Assembly (NCBI RefSeq): GCF_000003855.2
Contig: NW_003101672.1
Span: forward strand, 262,628-326,627
From: Blastomyces gilchristii SLH14081
Lineage: Eukaryota; Ascomycota; Eurotiomycetes; Onygenales; Ajellomycetaceae
Reading direction: 5' to 3'
DNA: 64,000 nucleotides
The position numbers and the translations under genes are program-made. This document shows positions 11,741 to 25,196 of this stretch, in pieces. A model generated the notes under the pieces. The model ran no database searches. It worked only from the letters and a program-made list of their open reading frames with translations, and was not told where the DNA came from. Numbering within the stretch: the first letter of the stretch is position 1; each line of letters opens with the position of its first letter.

Positions 11741-13433
11741 CTCTAGTCTATAAGATGATGAGTTTCTACTGAGATGAACAGTTTACAGTGTATACAAAGA
11801 AAAGAAGAAATCATACTCTTATTAAAGTTAAAAAATAAAGAAAATAAAAACAGAACTGTGAACATAATTTAGAGACTAATAAAGAAAAAATAAAGAAAAT
11901 TGACACTTATATTCTTAATATCTGTAACACTTAATCTCTCTGTAACTATCAATTCCTCTCTTTAAAGAAGCAGAGAGTATTATATCTGTAGTACAGATAA
12001 TTATTACATTTGATATGAAGATTATCAGAAATACACAGACTTCAGAGAAGCTGAACATCAGAGTGTATACAGTTGCAGCAGAGTCTTGAAGACTGACTGT
12101 CTATATATGTGATCAGGTCAACTTCTGTTATAAATTCATGATATTTACATTTCCTTGATTACTCAGATTTTGCAGGTACCTGAGAACTCATCTTTCATTG
12201 ATAATGAGATTGTGGAAATGCGCCGCGGTGTGAGGACCATTGATAGAGAACCTAGGCATATTTGTATATATCTGGTCAGAGATTGTGTGAGCAGAGAGGA
12301 GATGATCATAGGCTCATGAGACTGCAGAAGACACTGACAACATCAGAAGCTTTGTAAGAACTGTCAGCTAGAATCTGTAAGAAATTACTTACAGAGAGAC
12401 TTACAGCAAAGAGCAGAACTACACTGCTTGAAGCCAGGGACTGATCTGAGAAAGGCATGAGATTGACTGCTGACCTGATGATCAGGTGTGATGACAAGAC
12501 TGAAAGAGATGAAGATACTATTATAAGTGATAATATTCCTGCTTCATCAGCCAGTATAAAGTGATCAGAGAAGTCACAGAGACACTTATAAGAAGCTTAG
12601 TAGTGATCAGATATTGTTTACAAAGATATTAAAATTAAAAACATTTTTATTCTTGAAAAGTTCTTGAATTAATATACAGATATTGTCAGAAACACTCTCT
12701 CTCTATTATCTGAATAAAAACACTTCACAGATAAATAAGAATACTCATAGTTTATAAGAATGAGAGCTATTACAGAAAAAGAAAAAAGAAGATAAGATTT
12801 CATAGACAGATCTGAGATATTTATACTACTTTAGAGAGATTTGTTTACACTGTGAGTGATTTCATAGAATAGCTAGATTACTCTAGTAAATAAAGAGTGA
12901 TTGTAAATTGCAGATCTAAATCTTTCTATATATCTATAAAGAATGATTGCAGACTATGAATATCTTGATTCTATAATTCTACAGAGTTAGTGAAAGAATG
13001 ACAAATTCCTTACAATTCTATAGTATTAAAGAACAATGATGTATGAGAATAAGTGAAAGATTAACTCACAAATACTTCTCTTTGATAAGAGTGATCTCAC
13101 AGAGAGTGATTCATCTGTAAGATAAATCTGTGTGATGATCACATAAGAATCTTATAAAAATAATTGAGAGTCAATTGAAACTCTTCTGTATGAAAGATGT
13201 GAGATTTATCTATATAGTAGTCAGAGAAGAATCTGTAGATCACAAAGAATCTTACAGAATAAGAAACTGAGTGACAGACTCTTTTCTCTTCACAGTAATA
13301 AGGAATTTTTTCTCACTGAGGTTTTTTTATAGATATGAAGAGTTTTTAGTGAGTATCACTACAGTGCTAAGCTGATTCTATGAAGTCACTCAGTGAAAGG
13401 CTTCATGAATAAAGTCTTAGAGAGAAGAGAGTA
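11741..13433 (+). other. Cv1-a 3' region after pol, with antisense open frame
   Basis: A 1.7-kb region homologous to Cv1-b 21370-23150. On the strand opposite pol, 12306-12497 is open (Ser/Leu-rich). The same frame is readable in Cv1-b with similar residues (FSDQSL, ILADS, SLxxL). The sense strand also has a long readable stretch at about 12165-12530 if TGA is read as mutated TGG, and it contains KLCKNC. I cannot decide which strand was coding. A small patch near 12218-12230 (GCGCCGCGG) keeps CpGs. Confidence 0.5.
13419..13433 (+). promoter_or_regulatory. Polypurine tract of Cv1-a
   Basis: Fourteen of fifteen bases are purines directly before the 3' LTR. The equivalent tract in Cv1-b is at 23136-23150. 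This is the usual place for second-strand DNA priming in LTR retrotransposons. Confidence 0.7.
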
Positions 13434-13691
13434 TGTAAGAAATCTCACTTCTCACAGATTCTTTATCTCTATTTCTATCTCTCACATAATTAATAGAGTT
13501 AGCAGCTCTTGACTATATATAACTATATAGACTGAAGTTCACAAATACTATTCATAACTCAGCTTGAATGCTATTATACATTTGACTTCTACATTTTATC
13601 TTTCTACTGTGAATACTTCTAGTAGTTAGCAGTACATATCACATCAAGCTGCAAACACCTGAATAATCGCCTGCGAGTACTTATTCTTACA
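13434..13691 (+). repeat. Cv1-a 3' LTR
   Basis: Same 258-bp length as the 5' LTR, with the same ends. Preceded by a purine-rich tract (AGAGAGAAGAGAGTA, 13419-13433), the expected plus-strand primer site. Followed by TCAGA. Confidence 0.95.
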
Positions 13692-16157
13692 TCAGATCAC
13701 ATCACAGATAAAGATATAAGTTAAATTCTTTAACTTTAAGTTTTTATAAGTGAGTATAAAGTATGCTATCTTGATTAAGTAATCTACTATTATCAGCACA
13801 CTGACAAAGCAGACATTATATATATTCTTACTTTTAGAGAGACTTATAAGAGTGTTTATTTCTAACTATTTTCAAAATTCTTATAAAATAAATGAAGAAG
13901 TAAGTTCTATATGTAATCTAAATCATACTATTTGTAAATTCTGATAAATAGTATAAGAATTCACTATCTTCTTCATAAGAACTTGTATCTTCAGTTAGAA
14001 GTATTTTCTTATAAATAATTTATGAGTTCTAGTGTCTGTAAAATGGCCTGTTAGAGAAGAGTTATAATATCTTTTAATATGTTCTATACATAGAAATTTA
14101 CTTATAGATATATAAATTCAGCTCTCTCTTTATAAAAGGTTATTTAAGTCTTTTCAATTCTTTATTTCTGTAGAGTTAATCTCTGCTGTGAGTAGTTTTT
14201 AAGTATACTGAGTATATTTATTATTTAATTACAGTTCTGACAATTTGAATAGAAGATTTTATTAAAACTTATACTCTGTTTTCTCTTATATCAGATCTTT
14301 CATAGTGCTTCTTAAAGTTTATAAACTCTTCAGATTATAGATACTCTCTCTGAGAATCTTTATAAAGATTCTCAGAGTGTTGACTCTCAGTATTATAGAG
14401 AGTAATTATACAGACTTTTTTTCTCTCTCTCTTCTCTTCTCTTATAGAGAATTAAGAGACTCTTTAGTTAATCTCTTTATAATACTTAGTTTAAAGATTT
14501 TATAAAGCTTTTGTATCTTCTCTAGTCACTTTATATCTGTCATTCTGATCTTCTTAATATAGTCAGATTTATAAGAGAGTCTGTCTACTGAGTTCTTTAT
14601 TTTCTTAAAATACTCTATCTTAAACTGAAACTCACTCAGTTTCTGAGATCAGTGACTCTATTACTATAAGAGTTTCTTAATTAAAGTAAACTGTTATAAG
14701 CTATTATAATCACTTCTAATAGTAATTACTGTTATAAGATTCTTAAAATAGTAATATTAATGATAAAAGAATTTCACTATTATAAGAAGTTTCTAATTAT
14801 AAATATTATAGTTGATCTCTGCAGATTGTATCTTTCATGAGAAAAAGATCACTGAAATTCACTTCTTATTTAACTATAGTTATAAAACTATTTCTGAAAT
14901 TGTAAAGAGAAAGATATCTGTCTTTAATTTAATTAAGAGTAAGACATTAAAATAGAACAGTATCACTATGTCTGTAAATATCTATTTCAATATTATAAAG
15001 TTTCTGTAAGCTTTCAAGATAAGAAAGTTCTTACAACACTCTCTTTTTAATAATCTTTTCATTCTTTATCTATAAAATGACTTCTTCTTATTTTTACTCT
15101 TCAGCATGTCTGTAAGAGTTAAGAAAATTCTTATAACTATAAGAATAAATCATCTATAGAAATTCACAAAGCTCAGAAAGATCTGAATCTTATAAATACT
15201 AGTTAACTTCAGTTATAATAGAACAGTCTCAATTTATAAAGTTTTCATATGAATATTATCTATGATAATTATATATTCTAAAGAATTAATTCAACAAACA
15301 TAGAAGTTATACCTTATAAGCTTAATATACAGTTCTGTCTTATTCAACATCTTTAATATAGTATATATATACTCAGTGTGTTCTTTCTTCTTCACAGAGT
15401 ACATTATCACATTATTCAGATATATTAGTATAAAGATATTCAGATATATATAAAGTGGTTTATTAATAAAAGACTGAAATGCTATGAAGATATTAGTCAA
15501 ATCAAAAGACATTACTAAATATTCAAATAATCTCATTGTAATTCTAAAGAAAGTCTTTCATTTATCTTTAAACTATATTCAGAAGCTGTATATTTACATT
15601 GATTATATTCAGTTGTATAAATATAACAGCTTCTGTAAGATAATTGATTATATTTTTAATCAGAGAGAGAAAGTAGTGACTCTTTATATTCTTAAAGTTC
15701 AGATTATAGTAGTTTATATATAATTTAAGATCTTTATTCTTCTTCTTTATAAATATCATAAAGACTTCTGTGAAGATCTGTAAAGATTAAATAAAGTTAT
15801 TCTTTAAATTCTTCTTTATATAAATCTGTAAGACTTCTGTCTCATAATAAGAGAGCTTATAGATTAATTCTTAGAAGAGTTTCTATTCTTCTATTAAATC
15901 TATTATCAGATTCTTCTTATAGTGAGATGAAAGCTCAGCTGTCTTAGCTAAACTGAATATCTCTATAAGATCTTATTATTTCTCTAATATCTGAAACTTA
16001 GTTTTTATAACTGTAAAGTTCTCAGATATCTGTAAAGTTATTATATAGATAAACTTATCTTCTCTAATTAACTCTACTATATCAACTAATTCTACCTCTG
16101 TAAGTAAGTCTGCTAATACTGATTGAAAGTATAAATCTGACTTATAATCAGCTATGT
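13692..16157 (-). pseudogene. Cv1-c middle part: protease/RT/RNase H/integrase remnant
   Basis: Reverse-strand pol between the two nested insertions. An 81-codon open piece at 15291-15536 contains FDLTNIFIAFQSFIN and YLNN (Asp-to-Asn in the RT active site). Residues readable at 15976-16209 match the protease-RT linker of Cv1-a (SENFTVIKTKFQILEK). Integrase lies toward 13692. Both ends coincide with 5-bp target duplications of the nested elements. Confidence 0.9.
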
Positions 16158-16415
16158 TGTAAGAAATCCCGCTTCTCACGAATTCTTTACCTCTATTTCT
16201 ATCTCTCATGTAACTAATAGAGTTAGCGGCTCTTGACTACACACAACTATATAGACTGAAGTTCATAAATACTATTTATAACTCAGCTTGAATGCTATTA
16301 TATATTTAATCTCTATATTTTATCTTTCTACTGTGAATACTTCTAGTAGTTAACAGCACATATTATATCAAGATGTAAATATTTAAATATTCATCTGTGA
16401 GTACTTATTCTTACA
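16158..16415 (+). repeat. Cv1-b 5' LTR
   Basis: Starts TGTAAGAAATCCC and ends ATTCTTACA. Relative to the Cv1-a LTR, several CA sites have become TA near the 3' end. Preceded by the TATGT duplication. Confidence 0.95.
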
Positions 16416-19400
16416 TTTCAAGCTCTGTTACTCAGCAACTGTCTATTATAACTGAAAGAAGTAGAAACTTATATACTTTAATCTCTACAAACTCTACTGC
16501 AGACACTCAGAAGCAGTTATCTAAATTATGAATAATCTCTATAAAAGAAGTTCTAGAGAACTTATTAATTACTTATAGAATATTATTCTCTATATCTGTG
16601 ACAGAGAAACTCTTTGAATTCATAAATAAATTAATCTCAGTGAAGAACATTCTTGAGTATCTTTCACAGAATCAAGCTATTTTTCTATAAGAAATGCTTA
16701 CTATCTGTAGACACTCTTAAACTGAGTCTTTAGACACAATCTTCAGAGACATCTGTAAACTGAAAAGAAACTTTCTTAAGCTGTAATTACTTAAGATTAA
16801 CTACTGAATTACAATCTATAAAAGCTTTTATAAGTTTGTATTTGAAATTAACTCATAAGTCTGACTATATAATATAAAAGATGAAGAAGCTATTATCTAT
16901 ATAATAACAGATCTCTACTACACTGAAGTTAAGAACTGACTGAATTATTTAAGAAATAATTATAAGAGATTCTACTGATCTGTTCTCAAGATCTATCTAA
17001 AGAATAAGATAAGAGACTTTATAAGTCAGACAGAGAATATCTGAGCTATAATTATTGATATGAGAAAAAGAGATGAGAAATCTGATAAAGACTACTTACA
17101 GTACTTTATAAAATTATAATATGAAGTAAGATCTGTGAAAACAGAGTTTTGAAACAAGATCTGAATAATGATATTTATAAAGAGACTGAATAAAGATATA
17201 TAGAATAAGTTTATTAAGTAAGACTCTAAGATCTTGACTCTGAAGAAACTAATAACTTTTATTTTTTACTTACAGATCACTGTAAGAGCTACAGATCTAT
17301 AAAGAGTGAATCACTAATTAGCTCTATAAGAGTCAGAATAACAGAGCACAGATTTATCTGAGAAAGATAATAAGATATAGAGAGATTTATATCTGACTAG
17401 TGAGTAGAAAGAGAGACCTTTATAAGCTTCTATAAATAGAGTATATAATAGAGAGATTAAGAAAAAGAGTCTCTGCTTTATCTATTCTAAACTAGAATAT
17501 CTCTGTATAAACTGTCTGAATGAATTAAAATAGAAATTTAAGAAGTTATAGACAGAGTCAGTAACAGTCTTCTTAAGAGTTTTAAAGCTGATATCTGAAT
17601 CTGTTGCTTTCTCAATGAAAATATATACTTATAAGAAGAGACTGTGCTGCAGTACTACTACTCTGTAAGTATAAAAAGAATTAATACACTCAGAATCTCA
17701 GGTTACTGTAGTGTCTCTAAAGCTTACAGAGTGAATAAGCTAAGTGATGAAAACTTAAAATCTGCTCTTATAATAAGTAGAGTATGAGAACTTAGATCTG
17801 AGACCTGAGAGACTTATAAGAGTTATCTTTGAAGTACAAGATCTCTCTGAAATCTGAGAAAGATTTACAGAAACTGTGATTATTGTAGATATTACAGATA
17901 ATATATACTTGAAACTTATACAACTTTAAAAACATAATCTGTACATAGCTGTCTATGAGTCAGATTTATACTTTCAATTAATATTAACAGACTTACTTAT
18001 GAAGATAGAATCAGTTAATACTACAGAGTTAATTAGAAAAGACAAGCTTATCTATATAATAACTTTATAAATATCTGAGAACTTTGCAGTTATGAAAACT
18101 GAGCTTCAGATATTAAAGAAATACTGAGATCTTATAGAGATATTCAGCTCAGTAAAGATAGCTAAGCTTTTATCTCACTATATAAAGAATCTGATAATAG
18201 ATTTAATAGAAGAATAGAAACTCTTCTGAGAATTAATCTATAATCTGTTTTATCATAAGACAGAGATCTTACAGACTTATATAAAGAAGAATTTAAAGAA
18301 TAACATTATCTAATCTTTATAAATCTCTGTAAGAGCCTCTGTGATATTTGTAAAGAAGAAGAATACAGATCTCAGATTGTATATAGACTATTATAATCTG
18401 AACTTTAAGATAATAAAGAGTCACTATTCTCTCTCTCTGATTAAGAATGTAATTAACTGTTTTATAGAAGCTATTATATTCACAAAACTGAATGTGATTA
18501 ATATATATATATAACTATGAATACAGTCTGAAAATGAATGAAAGACTGTCTTTAAAACTGTACTGAGATTATTTAAATATCTAGTAGTGTCTTTTGATTT
18601 GACTAATATCTCTGTAATATTTCAGTTTTTTATTAATAAAATACTTTATGTATATCTGAATGTTTTTATAATAATATATCTGAATAATATGATAATATAC
18701 TTTATAAAGAAGAAAGAACATACTGAGTATATATAAACTATATTAAATATCTTAGATGAGATAGAACTATATATTAAGCTTATAAAGTATAACTTCAGTA
18801 TCTATTGAATTAATTTTCTAGAATATGTAATCACTGTAGATAATATTCAGATAAAATCTTTGTAAATTAAGACTATTCTATTATAACTGAAGTTAAGTAG
18901 TATTCATAAGATTCAGATTTTTCTGAGCTTTGTAAATTTCTATAGATAATTTATCTTTGTATTTATAAGAATCTTCTTAACTCTTACAGATATGCTAAAG
19001 AATGAAAATAAGAAGAAGTTATTCTATAAATAAAGAATGAAAAGATTATTGAGAAGAAAGAGCTGTAAGTACTTTCTTATCTCAGAAGCTTATAGAGTCT
19101 TTATAAGATTGAAACAGATATTTTATAAATATAGTAATACTGTTTCACTTTAATCTCTTACTCTTAATCAGATTAAAGACAGATGTCTTCTTCTTTATAA
19201 TTTTAGAAATAGTCTTATAACTATAGTTAAATAAGAACTGAGTTTCAGTGATCTTTTACTCATAGAAGATATAACTTATGAAGATAAATTATAACATTTA
19301 TAATCAGAAGCTTCTTATAATAGTGAAATTCTTTCATTACTAATATTACTACTTTAAGAGTCTTATAACAGTAATTACTATTAGAACTGATTATAATAGC

Positions 19401-21369
19401 TTACAATAGTTTACTTTAATCAAGAAACTCTTGCAGTAGTAGATATACTGAACTCAGAGACTGAGTAAGTTCTGATTCAAGAGAGAGTATATTAAGAGAA
19501 CTAAGAACTCAGTAGATGAACTCTCTTACAGATCTGACTATGTTAAGAAGACCAGAATAACAGATACAGAGATACTAGAGAAGATAGAAAAGCTTTATAA
19601 AATGCTTAAACTGAGTATTATAAAGAGATTGACTGAAGAGTCTCTTAATTTTCTATAAGAGAAGAGAGAAAAGAGAGAGAAGAAGGCTGTACAACTACTC
19701 TTTATAACACTGAGAGTTAACACTCTGAGAATCTCTGTAAGAATTCTTGAAGAGAGTATCTATAATCTGAAGAGTTTATAAGCTTTGAGAAGTACTGTAG
19801 AAGATCTGATATAAGAAGAAACAGAGTAGATATCTTTATAAAATCTTCTATTCAAATTGTCTGAACTGTAACTAAAGAATAAATATACTCAGTATATTTA
19901 GAAACTGCTTACAGTAGAGATTTACTCTGCAGAAATAAAGAATTAAAGAGATTTAAATAATCTCTTATAAAGAGAGAACTGAATTTATACATCTATAAAT
20001 AAGTTTCTATGTATAGAACTTATTAAAAGATATTATAATAATTCTCTAGCAGATCATTTTACAGATACTAGAACTTATAAGTTACTTATAAGAAAATACT
20101 TCTAACTAAAGATATAAGAACTTGTGAAGAAGATAGTGAATTCTTATACTATTTATTAGAATTCACAGATAGTATAGTTCAGATTATATAAAGAACTTAC
20201 TTCTCTATTTATTCAGAGAAAATCTTAGAAATAGCTAGAAATAAACACTCTTATAAGTCTCTCTGAAAGTAAGAATATATATAATATCTACTTTGACAGT
20301 GTGCTGATAATAGTAGATTACTTTATTAAGATAACACACTTTATACTCATCTATAAGAACTTAAAGTCAAAAAATTTAACTTATATCTTTATTTGCAATG
20401 TGATTCAGTTACATGAATTATCTATGAATATTATCTCAGATAGAGAATTATTCTTTATAAGAGAGATCTGATCTGATCTGATGATTATACTGAAGATTTC
20501 ATGAGATCTAAGCACAGCTTTTCATTAGCAGACAGATAATCAGATAGAATATCTGATAAGTATATTAAAATAATTTCTGTAGTACTTTGTCAATTACAAT
20601 TAGAATAACTGAGTGTATTAATTATCACCTATAAAGTGTATATATAATAACTCAAAGCATGTCAGTACAGATAAAATCTTCTTTAAAGTACTCACTAAAA
20701 CTTATCTGCAGATAATCTTAATAAATCTGTAAAAGTATACTATAGAGTGTGACAATATCTGTAAACAGATTTAAGAGAATTTAGAATATCTGAGAGAAAG
20801 TCTATAAATTCTTAAGAAAGACTCAAGAGTATCAGAAGAAATACTATAACTTTAAGTATATTATAAAGAGTTTCAAGAAAGATAATAGAGTCTGACTGAG
20901 TTTAAAAAATATTATCATATAAAGATCTAGTAAGAAGCTGAATCTCTTACAGACAGAGTCTTATAAGATTATAAAGAAAGTTAGTTTATAGTTCTACAGA
21001 GTAAAACTATTATCTGAGTTATAGATATATAATATTTTTTATATCTCTTTACTCTGTGAATATAAGAAATTCTCAGAAGAGAACTCTGTGACTCATCACT
21101 CTATTCATAAAGTATTAAAGAGTGAAAGAGAATATCAGATCAAAGAAATTATTGACTCAGAGAAGTGAGATCATAAGCTCTGATTCAAGATTCAATGATA
21201 AGAGTATTCTGATAAGATTAATAAGTTCACTTGAGAATTATCTGAGCAGATAAGACATCTGTAAAAGCTGAGACAAGACTTTTATACTATAATTTCTGAT
21301 AAGTCAGAATAATATAATCTTTACTAAGAATTTAATTATGACAATGATATTAATACTATTATTTACACA
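16416..21369 (+). pseudogene. Cv1-b gag-pol remnant
   Basis: Gag-like sequence fills about 16416-17950, then protease/RT linker, RT, RNase H and integrase to about 20640, and integrase C-terminus plus chromodomain to about 21330. The RT active site reads YLNN at 18677-18688. The RT is in a different frame from the chromodomain, so at least one indel separates them. Each part aligns with Cv1-a but with more CAA-to-TAA and TGG-to-TGA changes. It is a dead copy of a polyprotein that once packaged, copied and integrated the element. Confidence 0.88.
21130..21261 (+). other. Chromodomain-coding remnant in Cv1-b pol
   Basis: About 44 codons match the chromodomain pattern: EYQIKEII at the start, aromatic positions now read as TGA, a WKGY-like block (Q-stop-stop-EYSDK) and a FTW-EL-like block near the end. 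Chromodomains at the integrase C-terminus define chromoviruses. Three of the aromatic-cage or core Trp codons appear as TGA. The equivalent segment is deleted in Cv1-a and present in reverse in Cv1-c (about 4706-4836) and Cv1-d (about 25525-25655). Confidence 0.8.
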
Positions 21370-23150
21370 CTCTAGTCTATAAGATAATGAGTTTCTACTA
21401 GAATAAACAGTTTACAGTGTATATAAAGAGAAGAAGAAATCATATTCTCATTAAAGTTAAAAAATAAAGAAAACAAAAACAGAGCTGTGAACACAATTTA
21501 GAGATTAATAAAGAAAAAATAAAGAAAATTCTCACTTATATTCTTAATATCTGTAACACTCAACTTCTTTATAACTAATAATTCTTCTTTTCAAAGAAAC
21601 AGAGAGTATTATATCTGTGATACAGATAATTATTACATTTGACATGAAGACTGCTAAAAATGCACAGACTTCAGAGAAGCTGAATATCAGAGTATGTATA
21701 GTTGCAGCAGAGTCTTGAGATCTAATAATCTATATATATAATCAGATATCTATTATAAAGCTTTGTATACTCTCTCAGTTATACTGATGTATTCAGCTCA
21801 GAAATAATTAAGATGTGAAGAGAAGACTTATCTATTCAAACTAACTCTTACCATGAATGTGATATTTGTATTATCTTGATTATCTGAATTTTATAAGTAC
21901 TCAGAGACTTATCTCTCATTGATAGTGAAATTACAGAAATGTACTGTAATGTAAGAACTGTTGATAGAGAATCTAGACATATTTACATATATCTAATCAG
22001 AGATTGTGCAGATAGAGAAAGAGCGATTGTAGATCTATGAGACTGCAGAGAGTACTGACAGTATTAGAAGCTTTACAGAAACTGTCAGCTAGAATGTATA
22101 AGAAATTACTTATGAGAAGACTTACAGTAAAGAGCAGAACTGTACTGCTTGAAGTCAGAGACTGATCTGAGAAAGGTATGAAGTTAGCTGCTGATCTGAA
22201 GATTGAGTGCAGTGACAGAGCAGAAGAAGATGAAGATACTATTATAAACAGTAATATCTCTGCTTTATCAGCTAGTAAAAAGTAATCAGAGAAGTGATAA
22301 AGATACTTACAAGAAGTCTAATAATAGTCAGATATTATTTATAAAGATATTGAAATTGAAAAAATTTTTATTCTTAGAAAGTTCTTGAATTAATATATAG
22401 ATATTGTCAGACTCTCTCTGTTATCTGAGTGAGAATACTTTGTGAATGAATAGAGATACTCATAGTTTATAAGAATAGAAGCTGTTATAGAAAAAGAGAA
22501 AAGAAGATAAGATTCTATGAATAGATCTGAGATATTTATACTACTTTAGAGAGATTTATTTGTATTATAAGTAATTCAATAAAACAGTCAGATCACTCTA
22601 GTAAATAAAGAGTGATTATGAATTGCAGATCTGAATTCTTCTATATGACTATAAAGAGTGATTATAAACTGTAAACATCTTAATTCTAGAATTCTACAGA
22701 GTTAATAAAAGAATGAAAGATTTCTCACAATTCTACAGTATTAAAGAATGATGATTCATAAGAATAAGTGAAAGATTAACTTATAAATACTTCTCTTTAA
22801 TAGAGATGATCTCACACAGAGTGATTCATCTGCAGAATAAATCTATATAATGATTATACAAGAATTTTATAGAATTGATTGAGAGTTAAGCAGAACTCTT
22901 TTATATAAAAGATATGAGATGAATCTGTATAATAGTTAGAGAAAGATCTGCAGATTACAAAGAATCTTACAGAATAAGAAGCTAAGTGACAGACTCTTTT
23001 CTCTTTATAGTAATAAGAGATTTTTCCTCACTGAGGTTTTTTTTATAGATATGAAGAGTCTTTAGTGAGTATCACTGCAGTGCTGAGTCTGATTCTATGA
23101 AATCACTCAGTGAAAGACTTCACAGACAAAGTCTTAGAGAGAAGAGAATA
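21370..23150 (+). other. Cv1-b 3' region after pol
   Basis: A non-pol region of 1.78 kb ending in the polypurine tract. On the opposite strand, at about 22870-23090, a readable frame matches the Tyr/Cys-rich antisense piece of Cv1-c (2904-3086), sharing YYKEK and the YSxRFF and YYTD blocks. At about 21920-22260 it matches the antisense piece of Cv1-a. The recurrence of the same opposite-strand frames in separate copies is the main evidence that this region may once have been coding. Confidence 0.5.
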
Positions 23151-23408
23151 TATAAGAAATCTCACTTCTTATGAATTCTTTACCTCTATTTCTATCTCTT
23201 ATATAATTAATAGAGTTAGCAGCTCTTGACTACATACATCTATATAGACTGAAGTTCATGAATACTATTTATAACTCAGCTTGAATACTATTATATATTT
23301 AATCTCTACATTTTATCTTTCTACTGTGAATACTTCTAGTAGTTAACAGTACATATCACATCAAGCTGCAAACATCTGAATTATCGCCTGCGAGCACTTA
23401 TTCTTACA
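23151..23408 (+). repeat. Cv1-b 3' LTR
   Basis: Its first bases are TATAAGAA, a G-to-A change of TGTAAGAA, and it ends TTCTTACA. The purine tract AGAGAGAAGAGAATA precedes it at 23136-23150. The element is closed by TATGT. Confidence 0.95.
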
Positions 23409-24939
23409 TATGTACAGATTGTATCTTTAAAGTTATACAAGTCTTAAGTATATATTATCTGTGATGTATATAATAATTATAGTTTCTATAAATCTTCTTT
23501 AAGTTCTGAAGAGATCTTATACTTCAAAGATAACTCTTATGAGTCTCTCAACTCCCAGATCTGAGTTTTTATACTCTGCTTATTATAAGAGTAGATTCTC
23601 AGTTTTCATTATTCAGCTTATTCACTCTGTAAGCTTTGGAGATACTATAGTAACCTGAGATTCTAAGTTCATCAATACTTTTTATACTTGTAAGATAGTA
23701 GTACTGCAGTATAGTCTCTTTTTATAAGTATATATTTTCATTGAGAGAGTAACAGATTCAGATGTCAGCTTCAAGATTTTTAAGAAGACTGTTACTGACT
23801 CTGTTTATAACTTCTTAAATTTCTATTTTAGTGTATTCAGACAGTTTATATAAAGATATTCTAATTAAAATAGATAAAGTAAAGACTCTTTTTCTTAATC
23901 TCTCTATTATATACTCTATTTATAGAAGCTTATAAAGCTCTCTCTCTTTACTTATTAGTCAGATACAAATCTCTCTGTATTTTATCATTTTTTCTTACTA
24001 AATCTATTCTCTATTATTCTAACTCTTATAGAGTTAATTAGTGATTTACTCTTCATAGATCTATAGTTCTCACAGTAATTTATAAGCAGTGAATAAGAGT
24101 TATCAGTTTCTTCAGAGTTAAGAGCTTAAAGTCTTATTTAATAAACTTATTCTGTTTATCTTTATTCAGTCTCTTTATAAATATTATTATTCAGATCTTA
24201 TTTCAGAACTCTGTTTTCACAGATCTTAATTCTCATCATAATTTTATAAAGCACTGTAAGTAGTTTCTATCAGATTTCTTATCTCTTTTTCTAATATTAA
24301 TAATTACAGCTCAGATATTCTCTGTTCAGTTTATAAAGTTTCTTAAGTTATTCTTTAGATAGATTTTAAGAACTGATTAGCAGAATCTCTTATAATTATT
24401 CTTTAAATAATTCAGTTATTTCTTGACTTCAGTGTAGTAGAGATCTGTTATTATATAAATAACAGCTTCTTCATCTTTCATATCACACAGCTGAGCTTGT
24501 GAATCAATTTTAAATACAAACTAATAAAAGCTTTTATAGATTATAATTCAGTAGATAATCTTAAGTAGTTATAGCTTAAGAAAGTTTCTTTTCAGTTTGT
24601 AGATGTTTCTGAAGATTATATTTAAAGACTCAGTTTAAGAGTGTTTATAAATAGTAAGTATTTCATATAGAAAAATAGCTTAGTTCTGTGAGAGATGCTT
24701 AAGAATAATCTTTAATAAAATTAATTTATTCATAAGTTCAGAGAGTTTCTCTGTTACAGATACAGAGAGTGATATTTTATAAGTAATTAATAGATTCTCT
24801 GAGACTTCTTTTACAGAAATTATTTATAATTCAGATAACTGCTTCTATGTATTTATAGTAGAGTTTATAGAAGTTAAAGTATGTAAGTTTCTAGTTCTTT
24901 CAGTTATACTAAGTCATTACTAACTGATAGAGCTTGAAA
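23409..24939 (-). pseudogene. Cv1-c gag region remnant
   Basis: This is the reverse complement of the gag-like region of Cv1-a and Cv1-b, ending at the 5' LTR of Cv1-c. Position, homology and continuity across the Cv1-b insertion support it. No long open frame or clear zinc knuckle is left. Confidence 0.7.
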
Positions 24940-25196
24940 TATAAGAATAAGTACTCACAGATAATTATTCAGATGTTTACAGCTTGATATAATATATACT
25001 AATAGTCACTAAAAGTATTCACAGTAGAAAGATAAATGTAGAAGTTAAATGTATAATAGTATTTAAGCTGAGTTATAAATAGTATTTGTAAACTTCAGTC
25101 TATATAGTTGTGTGTAGTCAAGAGCCGCCAACTCTATTGATTATACAAGAGATAGAAATAGAGGTAAAGAATCTGAGAGAAACGGGATTTCTTACA
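24940..25196 (-). repeat. Cv1-c 5' LTR
   Basis: A 257-bp minus-strand LTR reading TATAAGAA at its left edge (mutated TGTAAGAA) and GGGATTTCTTACA at its right. GTTAC follows at 25197-25201 as one half of a predicted target duplication. Confidence 0.93.

Larger units (their letters stand above)
5568..13691 (+). mobile_element. Cv1-a, gypsy chromovirus inserted in Cv1-c, chromodomain deleted
   Basis: The two LTRs (5568-5825 and 13434-13691, both 258 bp) have perfect 8-bp inverted ends TGTAAGAA/TTCTTACA. The element is flanked by TCAGA at 5563-5567 and 13692-13696. The body holds gag, protease, RT, RNase H, integrase and a long 3' region. LINE L2 interrupts gag. Compared with Cv1-b, about 732 bp covering the integrase C-terminus and chromodomain are missing at 11729-11740. 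Confidence 0.95.
16158..23408 (+). mobile_element. Cv1-b, structurally complete gypsy chromovirus (7.25 kb)
   Basis: It has two 258-bp LTRs (16158-16415, 23151-23408) and flanking TATGT at 16153-16157 and 23409-23413. Unlike Cv1-a it keeps the integrase C-terminus and chromodomain and has no inserted LINE. It therefore gives the family layout: LTR, gag, pol with chromodomain, a 1.8-kb 3' region, LTR. The coding potential is destroyed by transitions. Confidence 0.96.
2783..25196 (-). mobile_element. Cv1-c, gypsy chromovirus (minus strand), split by two nested relatives
   Basis: This element reads right to left: 5' LTR 24940-25196, gag 23409-24939, RT to integrase 13692-16157, integrase C-terminus plus chromodomain and 3' region 2829-5567, and a 3' LTR remnant at 2783-2828. 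Removing Cv1-a and Cv1-b with one copy of each 5-bp duplication (TCAGA and TATGT) rejoins the sequence into the same order seen in Cv1-b. It is therefore older than both insertions. The 3' LTR is cut by L1. On its right it is followed by GTTAC and then Cv1-d; the matching GTTAC would lie outside the window. Confidence 0.92.
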
